Below the pieces are notes generated by a model. The model did not search any database. It saw only the letters and a list, made by a program, of their open reading frames with translations, and was not told where the DNA came from. Positions 7,584 to 16,090 of a stretch of 33,490 nucleotides of DNA are shown in pieces. The translations under genes and the position numbers were made by a program. Every line of letters starts with the position of its first letter. Positions within the stretch are counted from its first letter, which is position 1. This stretch comes from an uncultured bacterium (lineage in GTDB: Bacteria; Bacillota_I; Bacilli_A; RFN20; CAG-826), in assembly GCA_949297055.1 (NCBI GenBank), contig CASFRI010000059.1, forward strand, positions 1 to 33,490. Reading direction: 5' to 3'.

Positions 7584-8810
7584 ATGGATAGACCAATTGC
7601 TGCCTTAGAAATAACGTCCAAAGCCGCGAAGTTAATCGTTGGTTACGTCATCGATGACGAAGTGTGCGTCGTCTATTCTTCGATGTTGCCTTTAGAAGGG
7701 GCGATTGTCGATGGTGAAATTCGTGATTTTGAAAAAGTTAGCGACGTTCTTAAAACACTAGCTAATATTAAAGACGAGTCTAAAAAGTTAAAAATTAATA
7801 TTTCTGAAGTCGTCTTAGGTTTACCGCCTATCGGCTTAGAAGTTTATCAAAATGATAAGGTGACGAACGTCGTAAGTGACGATGGTCGCATTTCTCGCGT
7901 CGATATTAGTAACGTCATCTCACTCGTCAAAAAAGAACAAGTAAAAACAGTCGATAAAATCGTCGATATTATTCCAGATGTTTTCATTCTTGACCGTGAC
8001 CAAGTATTTTACACCCCACCTATTGGTAAAGTGTCTAACTCTCTAGCGTTGAATGCGAAAGTGCACACCTTACCTAAAAATATTATCGATGGATATTTAA
8101 GAGTTTGCGAAAATGCTTCTTTACGCGTGAAGCGCATCATGGTCACACCTTATGCATTAGGGGAACTTTTTAAAACTTACAAAGATATTCCTGATCATTA
8201 TTTGCTCATCGATATGGGGGCTAATCTTACAACTATTTCTTTGATGGGCAATAAATCTCGTTTATTCGCTTCGACTTACATCGCTAAAGGCGGGGATGAT
8301 TTGACTAATTTTCTCCAAGATAAATTTCATCTAGATTTTAAAGTCGCGAACGATTTAAAAGAATTATATGGTGATGACCTTAGTCCAGTTTCGCCTGATA
8401 TTTCTATTTTAGAAAATGATGCGAACAAATCTATCTATCTAAAAGATTTTAAAGAAGCGGTTGAAAGCTGGTTACTTACTTATTGTAACGACATCAAATT
8501 AGCGTTAAATGTTTTGCTTAAAGAATACGATGAACGTTATTATTTGCTCCCTTTACTTTTAAGTGGCGGAAATAGTTTACTTAACGGTATCGAAGTTTTC
8601 TTTTCTAAAGCTTTTAAAGATAACGTTGTAAAAGCAATTATTCCTACTTCTTTTGGAGCAAGAGATCCATCTTACTTCAATTGTTTAGGCTTAATTAAAG
8701 CCGCTTCAATTTATCGCGGAACTTTAGAAGATGAAAGAATTAGAGTTTCGCCTTTGAACCGTAAAGGCAATGAAAATAAATCATATAGTGAAATGGATGA
8801 TGAACTTTAG
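7584..8810 (+). CDS. ftsA: cell division protein FtsA
   Basis: Actin-like ATPase that normally tethers FtsZ to the membrane. 408 residues. Seen: an N-terminal phosphate-1-like segment (AALEITSKAAKLIVGYV, with Glu where most FtsA have Asp), the SHS2/1C region (about 80-170), phosphate-2 LLIDMGANLTTISL, and the adenosine motif LLLSGGNSLLNGIEVFF. Family membership is strengthened by ftsZ starting 14 bases later. The C-terminus is odd: after the actin fold it ends in about 25 polar, charged residues finishing SEMDDEL. I see no amphipathic membrane-targeting helix such as FtsA usually carries. Start ATG 7584 has almost no leader. Confidence 0.88.
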   Translation: MDRPIAALEITSKAAKLIVGYVIDDEVCVVYSSMLPLEGAIVDGEIRDFEKVSDVLKTLANIKDESKKLKINISEVVLGLPPIGLEVYQNDKVTNVVSDDGRISRVDISNVISLVKKEQVKTVDKIVDIIPDVFILDRDQVFYTPPIGKVSNSLALNAKVHTLPKNIIDGYLRVCENASLRVKRIMVTPYALGELFKTYKDIPDHYLLIDMGANLTTISLMGNKSRLFASTYIAKGGDDLTNFLQDKFHLDFKVANDLKELYGDDLSPVSPDISILENDANKSIYLKDFKEAVESWLLTYCNDIKLALNVLLKEYDERYYLLPLLLSGGNSLLNGIEVFFSKAFKDNVVKAIIPTSFGARDPSYFNCLGLIKAASIYRGTLEDERIRVSPLNRKGNENKSYSEMDDEL

Positions 8811-8824
8811 GAGGAAAATAAACG

Positions 8825-9961
8825 ATGGATGCTTACAATTTAGATAATTTCGAACCCGCTGCACGCATTATCGTCATAGGTGTCGGTGGTGCAGGTAATA
8901 ATGCGGTCAATCGCATGATTGATGATAATATTTCTAACGTCGAATTTTTCGTCGCTAATACTGATAAACAAGCTTTATCGACGTCTCGGGCTAAAAATCG
9001 CTTAATTCTTGGTCAAGAAATTACTAACGGTTTAGGAGCAGGAGGCGATCCTAACGTTGGAAAGATGGCAGCTGAAGCTAGCACTGATGATATTAAAAAA
9101 ATTGTCGAAGGGGCTAATATGGTTTTCATCGCCGCCGGTATGGGTGGCGGAACTGGCACTGGTGCAGCGCCTGTCATCGCAAAAATTGCAAAAGACGCTG
9201 GAGCGCTCGTCATCGCTATCGTCACTCGTCCTTTTACTTTCGAAGGCAAAGAAAGAATTGCTAATTCAGTCGAAGGTTTAAACAATTTAAAAGCTGTAGT
9301 CGACGCTATCATCGTCGTAAGTAACGATAAATTGCTCATGGTCAACGGAAACGCTTACATAAGCGATGCTTTCTCTGAATCTGATCGCGTCTTAGCTCAA
9401 TCTGTTAAGACTGTGACTGATTTAATTTTGATGCCAGCCATTATCAATTTAGATTTTGCTGACGTGAAAAGAACTTTAAAAGATAGTGGTGTAGCGTTAA
9501 TTGGCTTTGGTGTGGGCGAAGGCCCAAATCGTGCCCAAGACGCCGCACAAAGTGCGATTAATTCACCTTTATTAGAAACTTCTATTACTGGTGCTAGAAG
9601 AGCAATCATTGCTGTAACATGCGGTGCAAAAGTTTCTTTATATGAAGCACAAGAAACGGTCAATAGACTCGTCGAAGCCGCTGGTAGTGGCATCAACGTC
9701 TTATTTGGCGTAAGCATCAATTCGGAACTTGAAGACCAAATTCTTGTCAGCGTCATCGCGAGTGATTTTATTGAGGATATCGATTTCACCGACGTGCCCA
9801 AATATCAAGCGCCGCTTAAACCATACGTCAATACGTCTAATAATGCCACTAACGATAATAACGTTAGCCTTGGTTTAGAAGATTATTCTAAAGCGGAAGA
9901 AAGTGTTAACGAGGAAGAAGATATTCTTCCACGCTATTTTAAAGATTTACCTCGTTCTTAA
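8825..9961 (+). CDS. ftsZ: cell division protein FtsZ
   Basis: Tubulin-like GTPase forming the division ring. 378 residues. Seen: VIGVGGAGNNAVNRMI, NTDKQAL, the tubulin signature GGGTGTGAAP, the NLDFADVK T7-loop region, and a variable linker (about 325-365). It ends in ILPRYFKDLPRS, which fits a C-terminal partner-binding peptide. TAGGAGG at 8809-8815 overlaps the ftsA stop and gives good spacing to ATG 8825. Transcribed with ftsA. The ileS promoter lies across its 3' end. Confidence 0.98.
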   Translation: MDAYNLDNFEPAARIIVIGVGGAGNNAVNRMIDDNISNVEFFVANTDKQALSTSRAKNRLILGQEITNGLGAGGDPNVGKMAAEASTDDIKKIVEGANMVFIAAGMGGGTGTGAAPVIAKIAKDAGALVIAIVTRPFTFEGKERIANSVEGLNNLKAVVDAIIVVSNDKLLMVNGNAYISDAFSESDRVLAQSVKTVTDLILMPAIINLDFADVKRTLKDSGVALIGFGVGEGPNRAQDAAQSAINSPLLETSITGARRAIIAVTCGAKVSLYEAQETVNRLVEAAGSGINVLFGVSINSELEDQILVSVIASDFIEDIDFTDVPKYQAPLKPYVNTSNNATNDNNVSLGLEDYSKAEESVNEEEDILPRYFKDLPRS

Positions 9962-9974
9962 TTTTATTTATAAT
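9946..9974 (+). promoter_or_regulatory. promoter for the Ile T-box/ileS transcript
   Basis: TTTACC (9946-9951), 17-base spacer, TATAAT (9969-9974), overlapping the end of ftsZ. Predicted start is near 9981, at the base of T-box Stem I. Confidence 0.65.
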
Positions 9975-9980
9975 CTAGAA

Positions 9981-10224
9981 GGCGTTAAAAGAAGACACGC
10001 CTCTTAAATTCACCTGCATAGCGAGTTAGGGATGGTGAAAGCCTAACGTAGATTATTTAGGAGGTATCACTTCCGAGCCGAATGCTGAAATGCTAAATTA
10101 GTAAGCAATCCGGGTTGTTCCGTTATAAACTTAATGAGGGCTATAAATATTAATATTTATAGAACTAAGGTGGTACCGCGCGATAGATGAAGCGTCCTTA
10201 GGTGGGACGTTTCATTTTCTTTTT
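9981..10224 (+). promoter_or_regulatory. T-box riboswitch, Ile-specific, upstream of ileS
   Basis: T-box core AAGGTGGTACCGCG at 10167-10180. AAGG pairs with CCTT (10196-10199) for antitermination. The competing terminator is strong: GAAGCGTCC (10189-10197) with GGACGTTTC (10205-10213), then a T-rich run. GGTATCAC in the specifier region gives an AUC triplet (10066-10068), the Ile codon, matching ileS. Uncharged tRNA-Ile should allow read-through. Confidence 0.93.
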
Positions 10225-10238
10225 AAAGGAGAGCAGTT

Positions 10239-12434
10239 ATGGAATTAAAAAAGTCACTAAAGATGCCAAGAACTGAGTTTGAAATGCGAGGCAATTTAGC
10301 AAAGAAAGAACCAATCTATTTAAAGGAATGGGAAGAAGATCATCTATTTAATAAGATGAACAAGGATAAAAATAAAGATTTATCTTTCGTTTTACATGAT
10401 GGTCCACCTTACGCGAACGGGGCTATTCATTGTGGGACGACAGTGAATCGCATTTTAAAAGATATCATCGTTCGATATAAAAATATGTCAGGCTTTTATA
10501 CACCTTTTAAACCAGGTTGGGATACACATGGCTTACCCATCGAAGTTAAAGTGACAAAATCAGGAGTGGACCGTAAACATATGCCGGCGAGCGAATTTCG
10601 TAAGCACTGTCACGACTATGCTTTAAGTCAAGTAGAAATTCAAAAAGGACAATTTAAAAGATTAGGGGTCGTGGGTGATTTTGATCATCCTTACTTAACC
10701 TTATTAAAACATTACGAAGCAACGCAAATTAGACTATTTGCTAAAATGGCTTTAAAAGGCTACATCTACAAAGGTTTTAAACCAGTCTATTGGTCACCCT
10801 CGAGCGAATCCGCGCTTGCGGAAGCAGAAATCGAATATTATGATGTCGAATCTTATAGCATCTACGTTGCTTTTGAAGTAAAAGATGGAAAAAATATTTT
10901 AAAACCGGGCGATAAATTAGTCATTTGGACGACCACTCCTTGGACTATTCCTGCTAATTTAGCTATTTCTGTCCATCCACGTTTCACCTATGGTTTATAT
11001 GACACTAATATTGGTCATATCTTAGTGCTAAAAGAATTCGAAGATAGATTGAAAGATGAACTTCATCTAGAAAAGATGAAATTGTTAAAAGAATTTAAGG
11101 GTAATGAATTAGAAGGAATTACTTGTGTCCATCCACTTTATGAAGATAAAGAATCGCTCGTCATCGTCGGTGAACACGTCACGAACGAAACAGGTACTGG
11201 TCTTGTTCATACGGCACCAGGACATGGTTTAGAAGATTATGTCGTTTCCTTGAAATATCATCTTCCCGTCTATTGCCCAGTCGATTCTTTAGGTAAATTT
11301 GACGCAAGTGTAGGCGATAGACTTAAAGGTATGTTCTATGAAGACGCAAATCCTATCGTCTTAAAAATGTTAGAAGAAAAAGGTCTACTTTTAACTTCTA
11401 ATAAATTCGTGCACGCTTATCCTCACGACTGGAGAACGAATAAACCACTCATTTTTAGAGCCACTCCACAATGGTTCTTTAGAATCGAACCCTTGAAAGA
11501 AAAATTATTAGAAGCAATTAAAGAAGTGAAGTGGAAACCTAGTTGGGGTGAACTTCGTATGTCTAATATGATCAAAGATCGCTCCGACTGGTGCATATCT
11601 AGACAAAGACTTTGGGGTGTACCAATTCCTATCATTTATAACGAAGATGATACCCCAATCATCGAAGAAGAAGTGTTCGAACATATCGCTAAATTATTCG
11701 ATGAATTTGGTTCTGATGTTTGGTTTAATAAAACAGCGAATGAATTATTACCAGAAGGTTATAGGAATGAACATTCACCAAACGGTAATTTCTATAAAGA
11801 AAAAGATATTATGGATGTCTGGTTCGATAGCGGTTCATCTTTTGCTTACACTTTAAAAGAACAAGGGGAAAAATATCCTGCAGATTTATATTTAGAAGGA
11901 AGCGATCAATATCGTGGTTGGTTCAATTCTTCTTTAATTATTAGTGTAGCTACTGAAGGAGTAGCCCCTTATAAACAAGTTATTTCGCACGGCTGGGTGA
12001 TGGATGAAAATCTTAGGAAAATGTCTAAATCACTCGGTAATGGTATCGATCCTAATCAAATCGCTAATGTCTATGGGGCGGATGTTTTAAGACTTTATAC
12101 ATCGACTATTAGTTACGATCAAGATATGCGTATTGGCGACAATATTATCAAGCAAAGTAGCGAAGTTTACCGCAAATTAAGAAACACGTTTAGATTCTTA
12201 CTTGGCAATTTAAATGAATCGTTAGATGGATTACCCTTTGATCCAAAAAAAGTAAAAGAAAAAAGTTCTTATTTAATTGATAAACTTGTATTAAACAAGT
12301 TCCATCGTGTCCAAAACGATTTTATTGAAGCGATGAAACGCTTTGATTTCGCAAGCGGGATGGCGAAAATTTTAAATTTCTTAAGCTTTGATATGTCTTC
12401 ATTTTATTTAGATATCACCAAAGAAATTTTATAA
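10239..12434 (+). CDS. ileS: isoleucyl-tRNA synthetase, N-terminal part ended by an in-frame TAA
   Basis: Class I synthetase charging tRNA-Ile. 731 residues before TAA at 12432-12434. Seen: the HIGH-type PPYANGAIHCG, the catalytic and CP1 editing domains (WTTTPWTIPAN, GTGLVHTAPGHG), and KMSKSLGNGIDP. The frame stops after FYLDITKEIL, in the anticodon-binding domain. It would continue directly with CEPLDSN and the rest of IleS, and relatives have Tyr (L-Y) at the stop position. A single TAT/TAC-to-TAA change therefore explains the break. The joined protein would be about 927 residues, the normal size. The truncated product lacks part of the anticodon-binding region and the zinc domain. Alternatives are sequencing or assembly error, read-through, or a real lesion backed by another ileS copy. 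Confidence 0.93.
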   Translation: MELKKSLKMPRTEFEMRGNLAKKEPIYLKEWEEDHLFNKMNKDKNKDLSFVLHDGPPYANGAIHCGTTVNRILKDIIVRYKNMSGFYTPFKPGWDTHGLPIEVKVTKSGVDRKHMPASEFRKHCHDYALSQVEIQKGQFKRLGVVGDFDHPYLTLLKHYEATQIRLFAKMALKGYIYKGFKPVYWSPSSESALAEAEIEYYDVESYSIYVAFEVKDGKNILKPGDKLVIWTTTPWTIPANLAISVHPRFTYGLYDTNIGHILVLKEFEDRLKDELHLEKMKLLKEFKGNELEGITCVHPLYEDKESLVIVGEHVTNETGTGLVHTAPGHGLEDYVVSLKYHLPVYCPVDSLGKFDASVGDRLKGMFYEDANPIVLKMLEEKGLLLTSNKFVHAYPHDWRTNKPLIFRATPQWFFRIEPLKEKLLEAIKEVKWKPSWGELRMSNMIKDRSDWCISRQRLWGVPIPIIYNEDDTPIIEEEVFEHIAKLFDEFGSDVWFNKTANELLPEGYRNEHSPNGNFYKEKDIMDVWFDSGSSFAYTLKEQGEKYPADLYLEGSDQYRGWFNSSLIISVATEGVAPYKQVISHGWVMDENLRKMSKSLGNGIDPNQIANVYGADVLRLYTSTISYDQDMRIGDNIIKQSSEVYRKLRNTFRFLLGNLNESLDGLPFDPKKVKEKSSYLIDKLVLNKFHRVQNDFIEAMKRFDFASGMAKILNFLSFDMSSFYLDITKEIL

Positions 12435-13022
12435 TGTGAACCGCTTGATTCTAATAGACGATTGATGGTGCAAAAACTCATCTATGAAGTGCTTGAAACT
12501 TCCATGCGTTTACTTAATCCAATCTTGCCTTTTACGATGTATGAGGTGAATAAATATCTACCTGGTAGAAAAGTTGATAATCCAACTTATCTATCTTATC
12601 CTACGACAGTAGAAGTTGAAGAAAAATTAGATGAATTATATTCTTCTTTCTTGAAATTAAGAGATGACGTTTTAAAAGTTTTAGAAAATAGACGTCAAGA
12701 AGGAGTAATTGGTTCTTCACAAGAAGCAAGTTTACTTCTTTACGTTGAAGATAAAACTTTAAGTGAAGCTTTAAATAAACTAGATTTAAAAGAACTAGCG
12801 AGACTTTTCATCGTTTCTAAAGTTACTTTAGTAAGTGCCTCTAATGGATTAGAAAAAGGAGAAGTTTCTTATTTAAGTGTTAAAAAGCACGACGGACACA
12901 AGTGTTTGAGATGTTGGAATTATGAAGACGCTTCTCACATGCACGAAGTCGATGGTGAAGAAGTGTGCGATCGTTGTTATGAAGCTATTAAAAATTTAGA
13001 GGAACAAAACGATGAAAAATAA
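12435..13022 (+). pseudogene. ileS: C-terminal part of ileS, downstream of the in-frame stop
   Basis: Continues the ileS frame without any shift. It contains the rest of the anticodon-binding domain (LLNPILPFTMYEVNKYL) and the C-terminal zinc finger (CLRCWNYEDASHMHEV...CDRC). The first possible internal starts are TTG 12462 and ATG 12465, with no Shine-Dalgarno in front, so independent translation of this 186-residue piece looks unlikely. Its intact reading frame and kept zinc cysteines argue against old decay. lspA starts inside its last codons. Confidence 0.85.
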
Positions 13023-13689
13023 AATAAAAACGTATGGAAAATGGTTTTTCCTTTCTTTCATTTGGCTTTTTGTTTTACTATTTTTAGTCGATTTAATAAC
13101 TAAATTAGTGTGTGAAGCCTACATCGAAAGCGGAACGAAAATTTATCTTATTCCAAATTTCTTATACGTTACATTAACTTATAATACCGGTATGGCTTGG
13201 GGTTTATTTGGCGGAGAAACAGGACGCATCATTTTAACTGTTGTCTCTTGGATTGCTTCCATCGCTATCGTCGCAGTTTATATTTGGAAATTTAAAAAAT
13301 TTAATAAATTTTGGAAAGCCATGCTCGCTATGCTACTAGCGGGCACTTTAGGCAATTTAATCGATCGTACTTTTTACTCTAATGGTGTCATCGATTGGAT
13401 CGGTTTCCAATTTGGTTCTTATTTCTTCCCTGTCTTCAACCTAGCGGATTCTTATCTTGTCATCGCTATTATCGTCATCGTCATCTATCTTATCGTCGAA
13501 TGGATTATTGAATATCGAAACGAAAAGAAAAATGCTTTGAAAGAAGAAAAAGCGATAAACACCGAGAAAAATCATAAAAAACCTATCTTATCGCAAGAAG
13601 AAATAGCAAAATTAGAAAAGAAACTTGAAGAGCAAAAAGTTTCAAAAGAACTTATTATCGATGATAAAGAAGATCAAAAAAACAATTAA
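13012..13689 (+). CDS. lspA: lipoprotein signal peptidase with a charged C-terminal tail
   Basis: Aspartic membrane protease that cleaves prolipoproteins at the lipobox. 225 residues, against about 150-170 usual. Four membrane segments lie in residues 10-170. Seen: YNTGMAWGLFGG, GNLIDR (first catalytic Asp) and FPVFNLADSYLVI (second catalytic Asp). The extra 55 or so residues are a Lys/Glu-rich cytoplasmic tail, probably helical. ATG 13012 overlaps the end of ileS and the ribosome binding site is GAGG within it. A likely substrate in this window is the lipoprotein at 14567-16087. Confidence 0.95.
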   Translation: MKNKIKTYGKWFFLSFIWLFVLLFLVDLITKLVCEAYIESGTKIYLIPNFLYVTLTYNTGMAWGLFGGETGRIILTVVSWIASIAIVAVYIWKFKKFNKFWKAMLAMLLAGTLGNLIDRTFYSNGVIDWIGFQFGSYFFPVFNLADSYLVIAIIVIVIYLIVEWIIEYRNEKKNALKEEKAINTEKNHKKPILSQEEIAKLEKKLEEQKVSKELIIDDKEDQKNN

Positions 13690-14590
13690 AATTGAAGAAA
13701 AATATATTGGTGAACGTCTCGACGTCTTTTTAAGTGAAGTTTTAAATATTAAAAGAAAAGATGTCCAAACAGCCATCGAAAATGATGAAATTTTAGTGTC
13801 TAATAAAACATCTAAAAGTGGTTATAAACTTAAACTAGATGATGAAATTCAAATCGATTTAACTATTAGAGATGAAGAAAATTTAAAGCTAGATGCAGAA
13901 GATATTCCTTTAGATATAATTTATGAAGATGAAGATATCATCTTAATTAATAAGCCTAAAGGCTTAGTGGTTCATCCCGGCGCCGGTAATTTTTCTCATA
14001 CCTTAGTGAACGCTCTTTTATATTATTCAAAAAATTTGTCTTCATTAAACGGCGAATTTAGGCCAGGAATCGTTCATCGAATCGATAAAGATACATGGGG
14101 GCTATTAATCGTAGCTAAAAATGATAACGCTCACCAATATTTATCTAAACAATTAGAAGATCATACGATGCATCGTAGTTATCTTGCTTTAGTGAAAGGA
14201 ACTTTTTCTAATAATAAAGGCGAAATTGATGCCCCGATTGGAAGAGATCCATCAAATAGATTACGTATGAAAGTTAAAGCAGGCGGTAAAAGTGCAATTA
14301 GTTATTATCAAGTAGTGGAAAGATTTAGTCATTATACTTTATTAAATTTAGATTTAAAGACGGGAAGAACTCATCAACTTCGTGCTCATCTTGCCTTCAT
14401 TGATCATCCAATCGTCGGTGATGATTTATATGGTGGAAAATCTTCGTTATACGAAAATGGACAATTACTCATCGCTTATAAAATAGTTTTTAAAAGACCA
14501 AAAGATGAAAAAATGATGGAATTTAAAATACCTTTGCCAAAAGAATTTGAAGATGTAATAAATAAATTAAAGTCCGAGAATGCAGGTTGA
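13661..14590 (+). CDS. RluD-type 23S rRNA pseudouridine synthase
   Basis: Converts uridines in 23S rRNA (RluD/RluA family). About 309 residues from ATG 13661, which overlaps the lspA tail by 29 bases; the earlier TTG 13625 adds an atypical Lys-rich start. Seen: an N-terminal S4 domain (ERLDVFLSEVLNIKRKDVQTAI), INKPKGLVVHPGAGN, the catalytic HRIDKDTWGLLIVAK (Trp where most have Ser or Thr), and LKTGRTHQLRAHLAF. It ends in TGA, supporting standard code, and its 3' end overlaps the opposite-strand lipoprotein gene by 24 bases. The family member cannot be fixed. Confidence 0.92.
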   Translation: MIKKIKKTIKIEEKYIGERLDVFLSEVLNIKRKDVQTAIENDEILVSNKTSKSGYKLKLDDEIQIDLTIRDEENLKLDAEDIPLDIIYEDEDIILINKPKGLVVHPGAGNFSHTLVNALLYYSKNLSSLNGEFRPGIVHRIDKDTWGLLIVAKNDNAHQYLSKQLEDHTMHRSYLALVKGTFSNNKGEIDAPIGRDPSNRLRMKVKAGGKSAISYYQVVERFSHYTLLNLDLKTGRTHQLRAHLAFIDHPIVGDDLYGGKSSLYENGQLLIAYKIVFKRPKDEKMMEFKIPLPKEFEDVINKLKSENAG

Positions 14591-16087
14591 ATAATATAAA
14601 GTATCTTTTACTTCGTTAAACATTTCACTTACATCGCCAATAGGATAATTTACTTCACTATTCCAAGCTCCGTAAAGGGAACTTTTTAATGGTGAACCAT
14701 GCATGTATAAACTTGTCAGTCCATCGCTTATGAAGTGAGTCGTACCATTTAAGTAATTAAGATAAACTTCCGTTTCCCTTCTATTTTGATAATTGTATAG
14801 TCTTTCGATCGTTTGGTCGTGTGGATGACCCGCGCATATTCCATACGTTCCATCATAACTTTCATCTTGGCTAGGTCTACCAGCGGAGATGATAGCGACT
14901 TGAGGATTTAATTTATTTAATAAAGCATAAGAAGAAGCAAGATAAGAACCATGATGAGCAACTTTTAGCATAGTTATTTGATGGAAATTTGGATTATTTT
15001 CGTTTATTTCTAATAAAGAAGCTTCACCATCTATTCCAGGATCACCATAACTTGCTTCGCCTTGTAAGTCACCATTAAATAAGAAAGAAAAATTATTAAA
15101 ATTTAAAATTCCTACGATCGAAGTAACATTTTCATCACTATATAAGGAAGAAGAAGTAAGGACTGGATTATAAAGTCCAGTATCGATCCAATCAATGAAA
15201 GCATTCGGAGCAAGATAAAATCTTGAAGATAAGTTACTGACCCCATGCGTGACATCGTAAATCGAACGATATTTTGCACCTTTAGCAAAATAATTTAAGC
15301 GGACGTTATCAGTGTAAGCGCTGGCGGCATTATAACCGTAATCAAAGATGTAATTAATTTTATCAAAACTAGCAGTTAAAGCTGGCCAGCCGCCGTAATG
15401 ATCAGCGTGTGGATGAGTAATAATTAAAACATCTAATTCTCTATCTGGGATATAAGTTTGATAAATTTCACTTAAATATTGACCATAATTTGTTCCATCA
15501 TCATAATTTTCGCTAGCGAAATTACCGACGTCCATGATGATAGAGATATCATCGAGCATAATTAAAAATGCATCACCATATTCGATTGGTTGTTCAATAC
15601 TTATTATTTCTATCGTTTCTACTTCATCTAGCGAAAGAGGATTTTTAGCTTCGCCTTTTGTAAAAGAAGTATCAATTGAAGTAAGTAGCGGAGCGCTTAC
15701 ATCATCGCTTGTCAAACTTACATTAGTGAGCTTACTATTCGACACTAAATCTAAATAAGTATTACTTATTTCTTTTTCTTCTACTGTATAAATAATTTCT
15801 TTAGTTAGTTCTTCGTAAGTTAATGTGATGGTAGAACTTCCTTCACTTAAAGCTTTAATTTCACCAGTTTGAGAAATATCGATAACATTTTCATTCGAAC
15901 TAGAAAAAGATAATTTATTAGTTTGATAATTTCCTTCAAGATGATAATCTAATTGATATTTCTGACCCATTACAAGCGTTTTAGAAGGCGAATCGATAAA
16001 AACATCGACTCCGTCTTTTAAGCCTTCGTGAGCGCAGCTAAAAGTAAAGGCTAATACACTTAAGAAAGAAAGATATTTATATTTCAT
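14567..16087 (-). CDS. secreted lipoprotein: Big2 domain plus ComEC-like metallo-beta-lactamase domain
   Basis: 506 residues. An N-terminal lipoprotein signal (Lys-rich start, hydrophobic run, SC at residues 17-18) is followed by an Ig-like Big2 domain (about 30-105, with FSSSNENVIDI and GSSTITLTY) and a linker. A metallo-beta-lactamase fold (about 165-460) comes next: ITHPHADHYGGW metal ligands, LFNGDLQ, and KVAHHGSYLASS, the arrangement seen in the ComEC/Rec2 hydrolase domain. The last 45 residues are unclear. A phosphodiesterase or nuclease acting outside the cell is a reasonable inference; the substrate is unknown. GGAGG in the end of rnhC, 3 bases away, precedes ATG 16087, so the two genes form one operon. 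Confidence 0.85.
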   Translation of the reverse strand: MKYKYLSFLSVLAFTFSCAHEGLKDGVDVFIDSPSKTLVMGQKYQLDYHLEGNYQTNKLSFSSSNENVIDISQTGEIKALSEGSSTITLTYEELTKEIIYTVEEKEISNTYLDLVSNSKLTNVSLTSDDVSAPLLTSIDTSFTKGEAKNPLSLDEVETIEIISIEQPIEYGDAFLIMLDDISIIMDVGNFASENYDDGTNYGQYLSEIYQTYIPDRELDVLIITHPHADHYGGWPALTASFDKINYIFDYGYNAASAYTDNVRLNYFAKGAKYRSIYDVTHGVSNLSSRFYLAPNAFIDWIDTGLYNPVLTSSSLYSDENVTSIVGILNFNNFSFLFNGDLQGEASYGDPGIDGEASLLEINENNPNFHQITMLKVAHHGSYLASSYALLNKLNPQVAIISAGRPSQDESYDGTYGICAGHPHDQTIERLYNYQNRRETEVYLNYLNGTTHFISDGLTSLYMHGSPLKSSLYGAWNSEVNYPIGDVSEMFNEVKDTLYYSTCILGL

Positions 16088-16090
16088 AAA

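Noticed and set aside
9013-9801. Open frames antisense to ftsZ (110 and 134 codons)
   Set aside because: Shadows of the codon bias of a strongly conserved gene; no ribosome binding site or family features.
12462-13022. Separate small gene of 186 codons after ileS
   Set aside because: It continues the ileS frame exactly and carries the IleS zinc finger; it has no start signals of its own.
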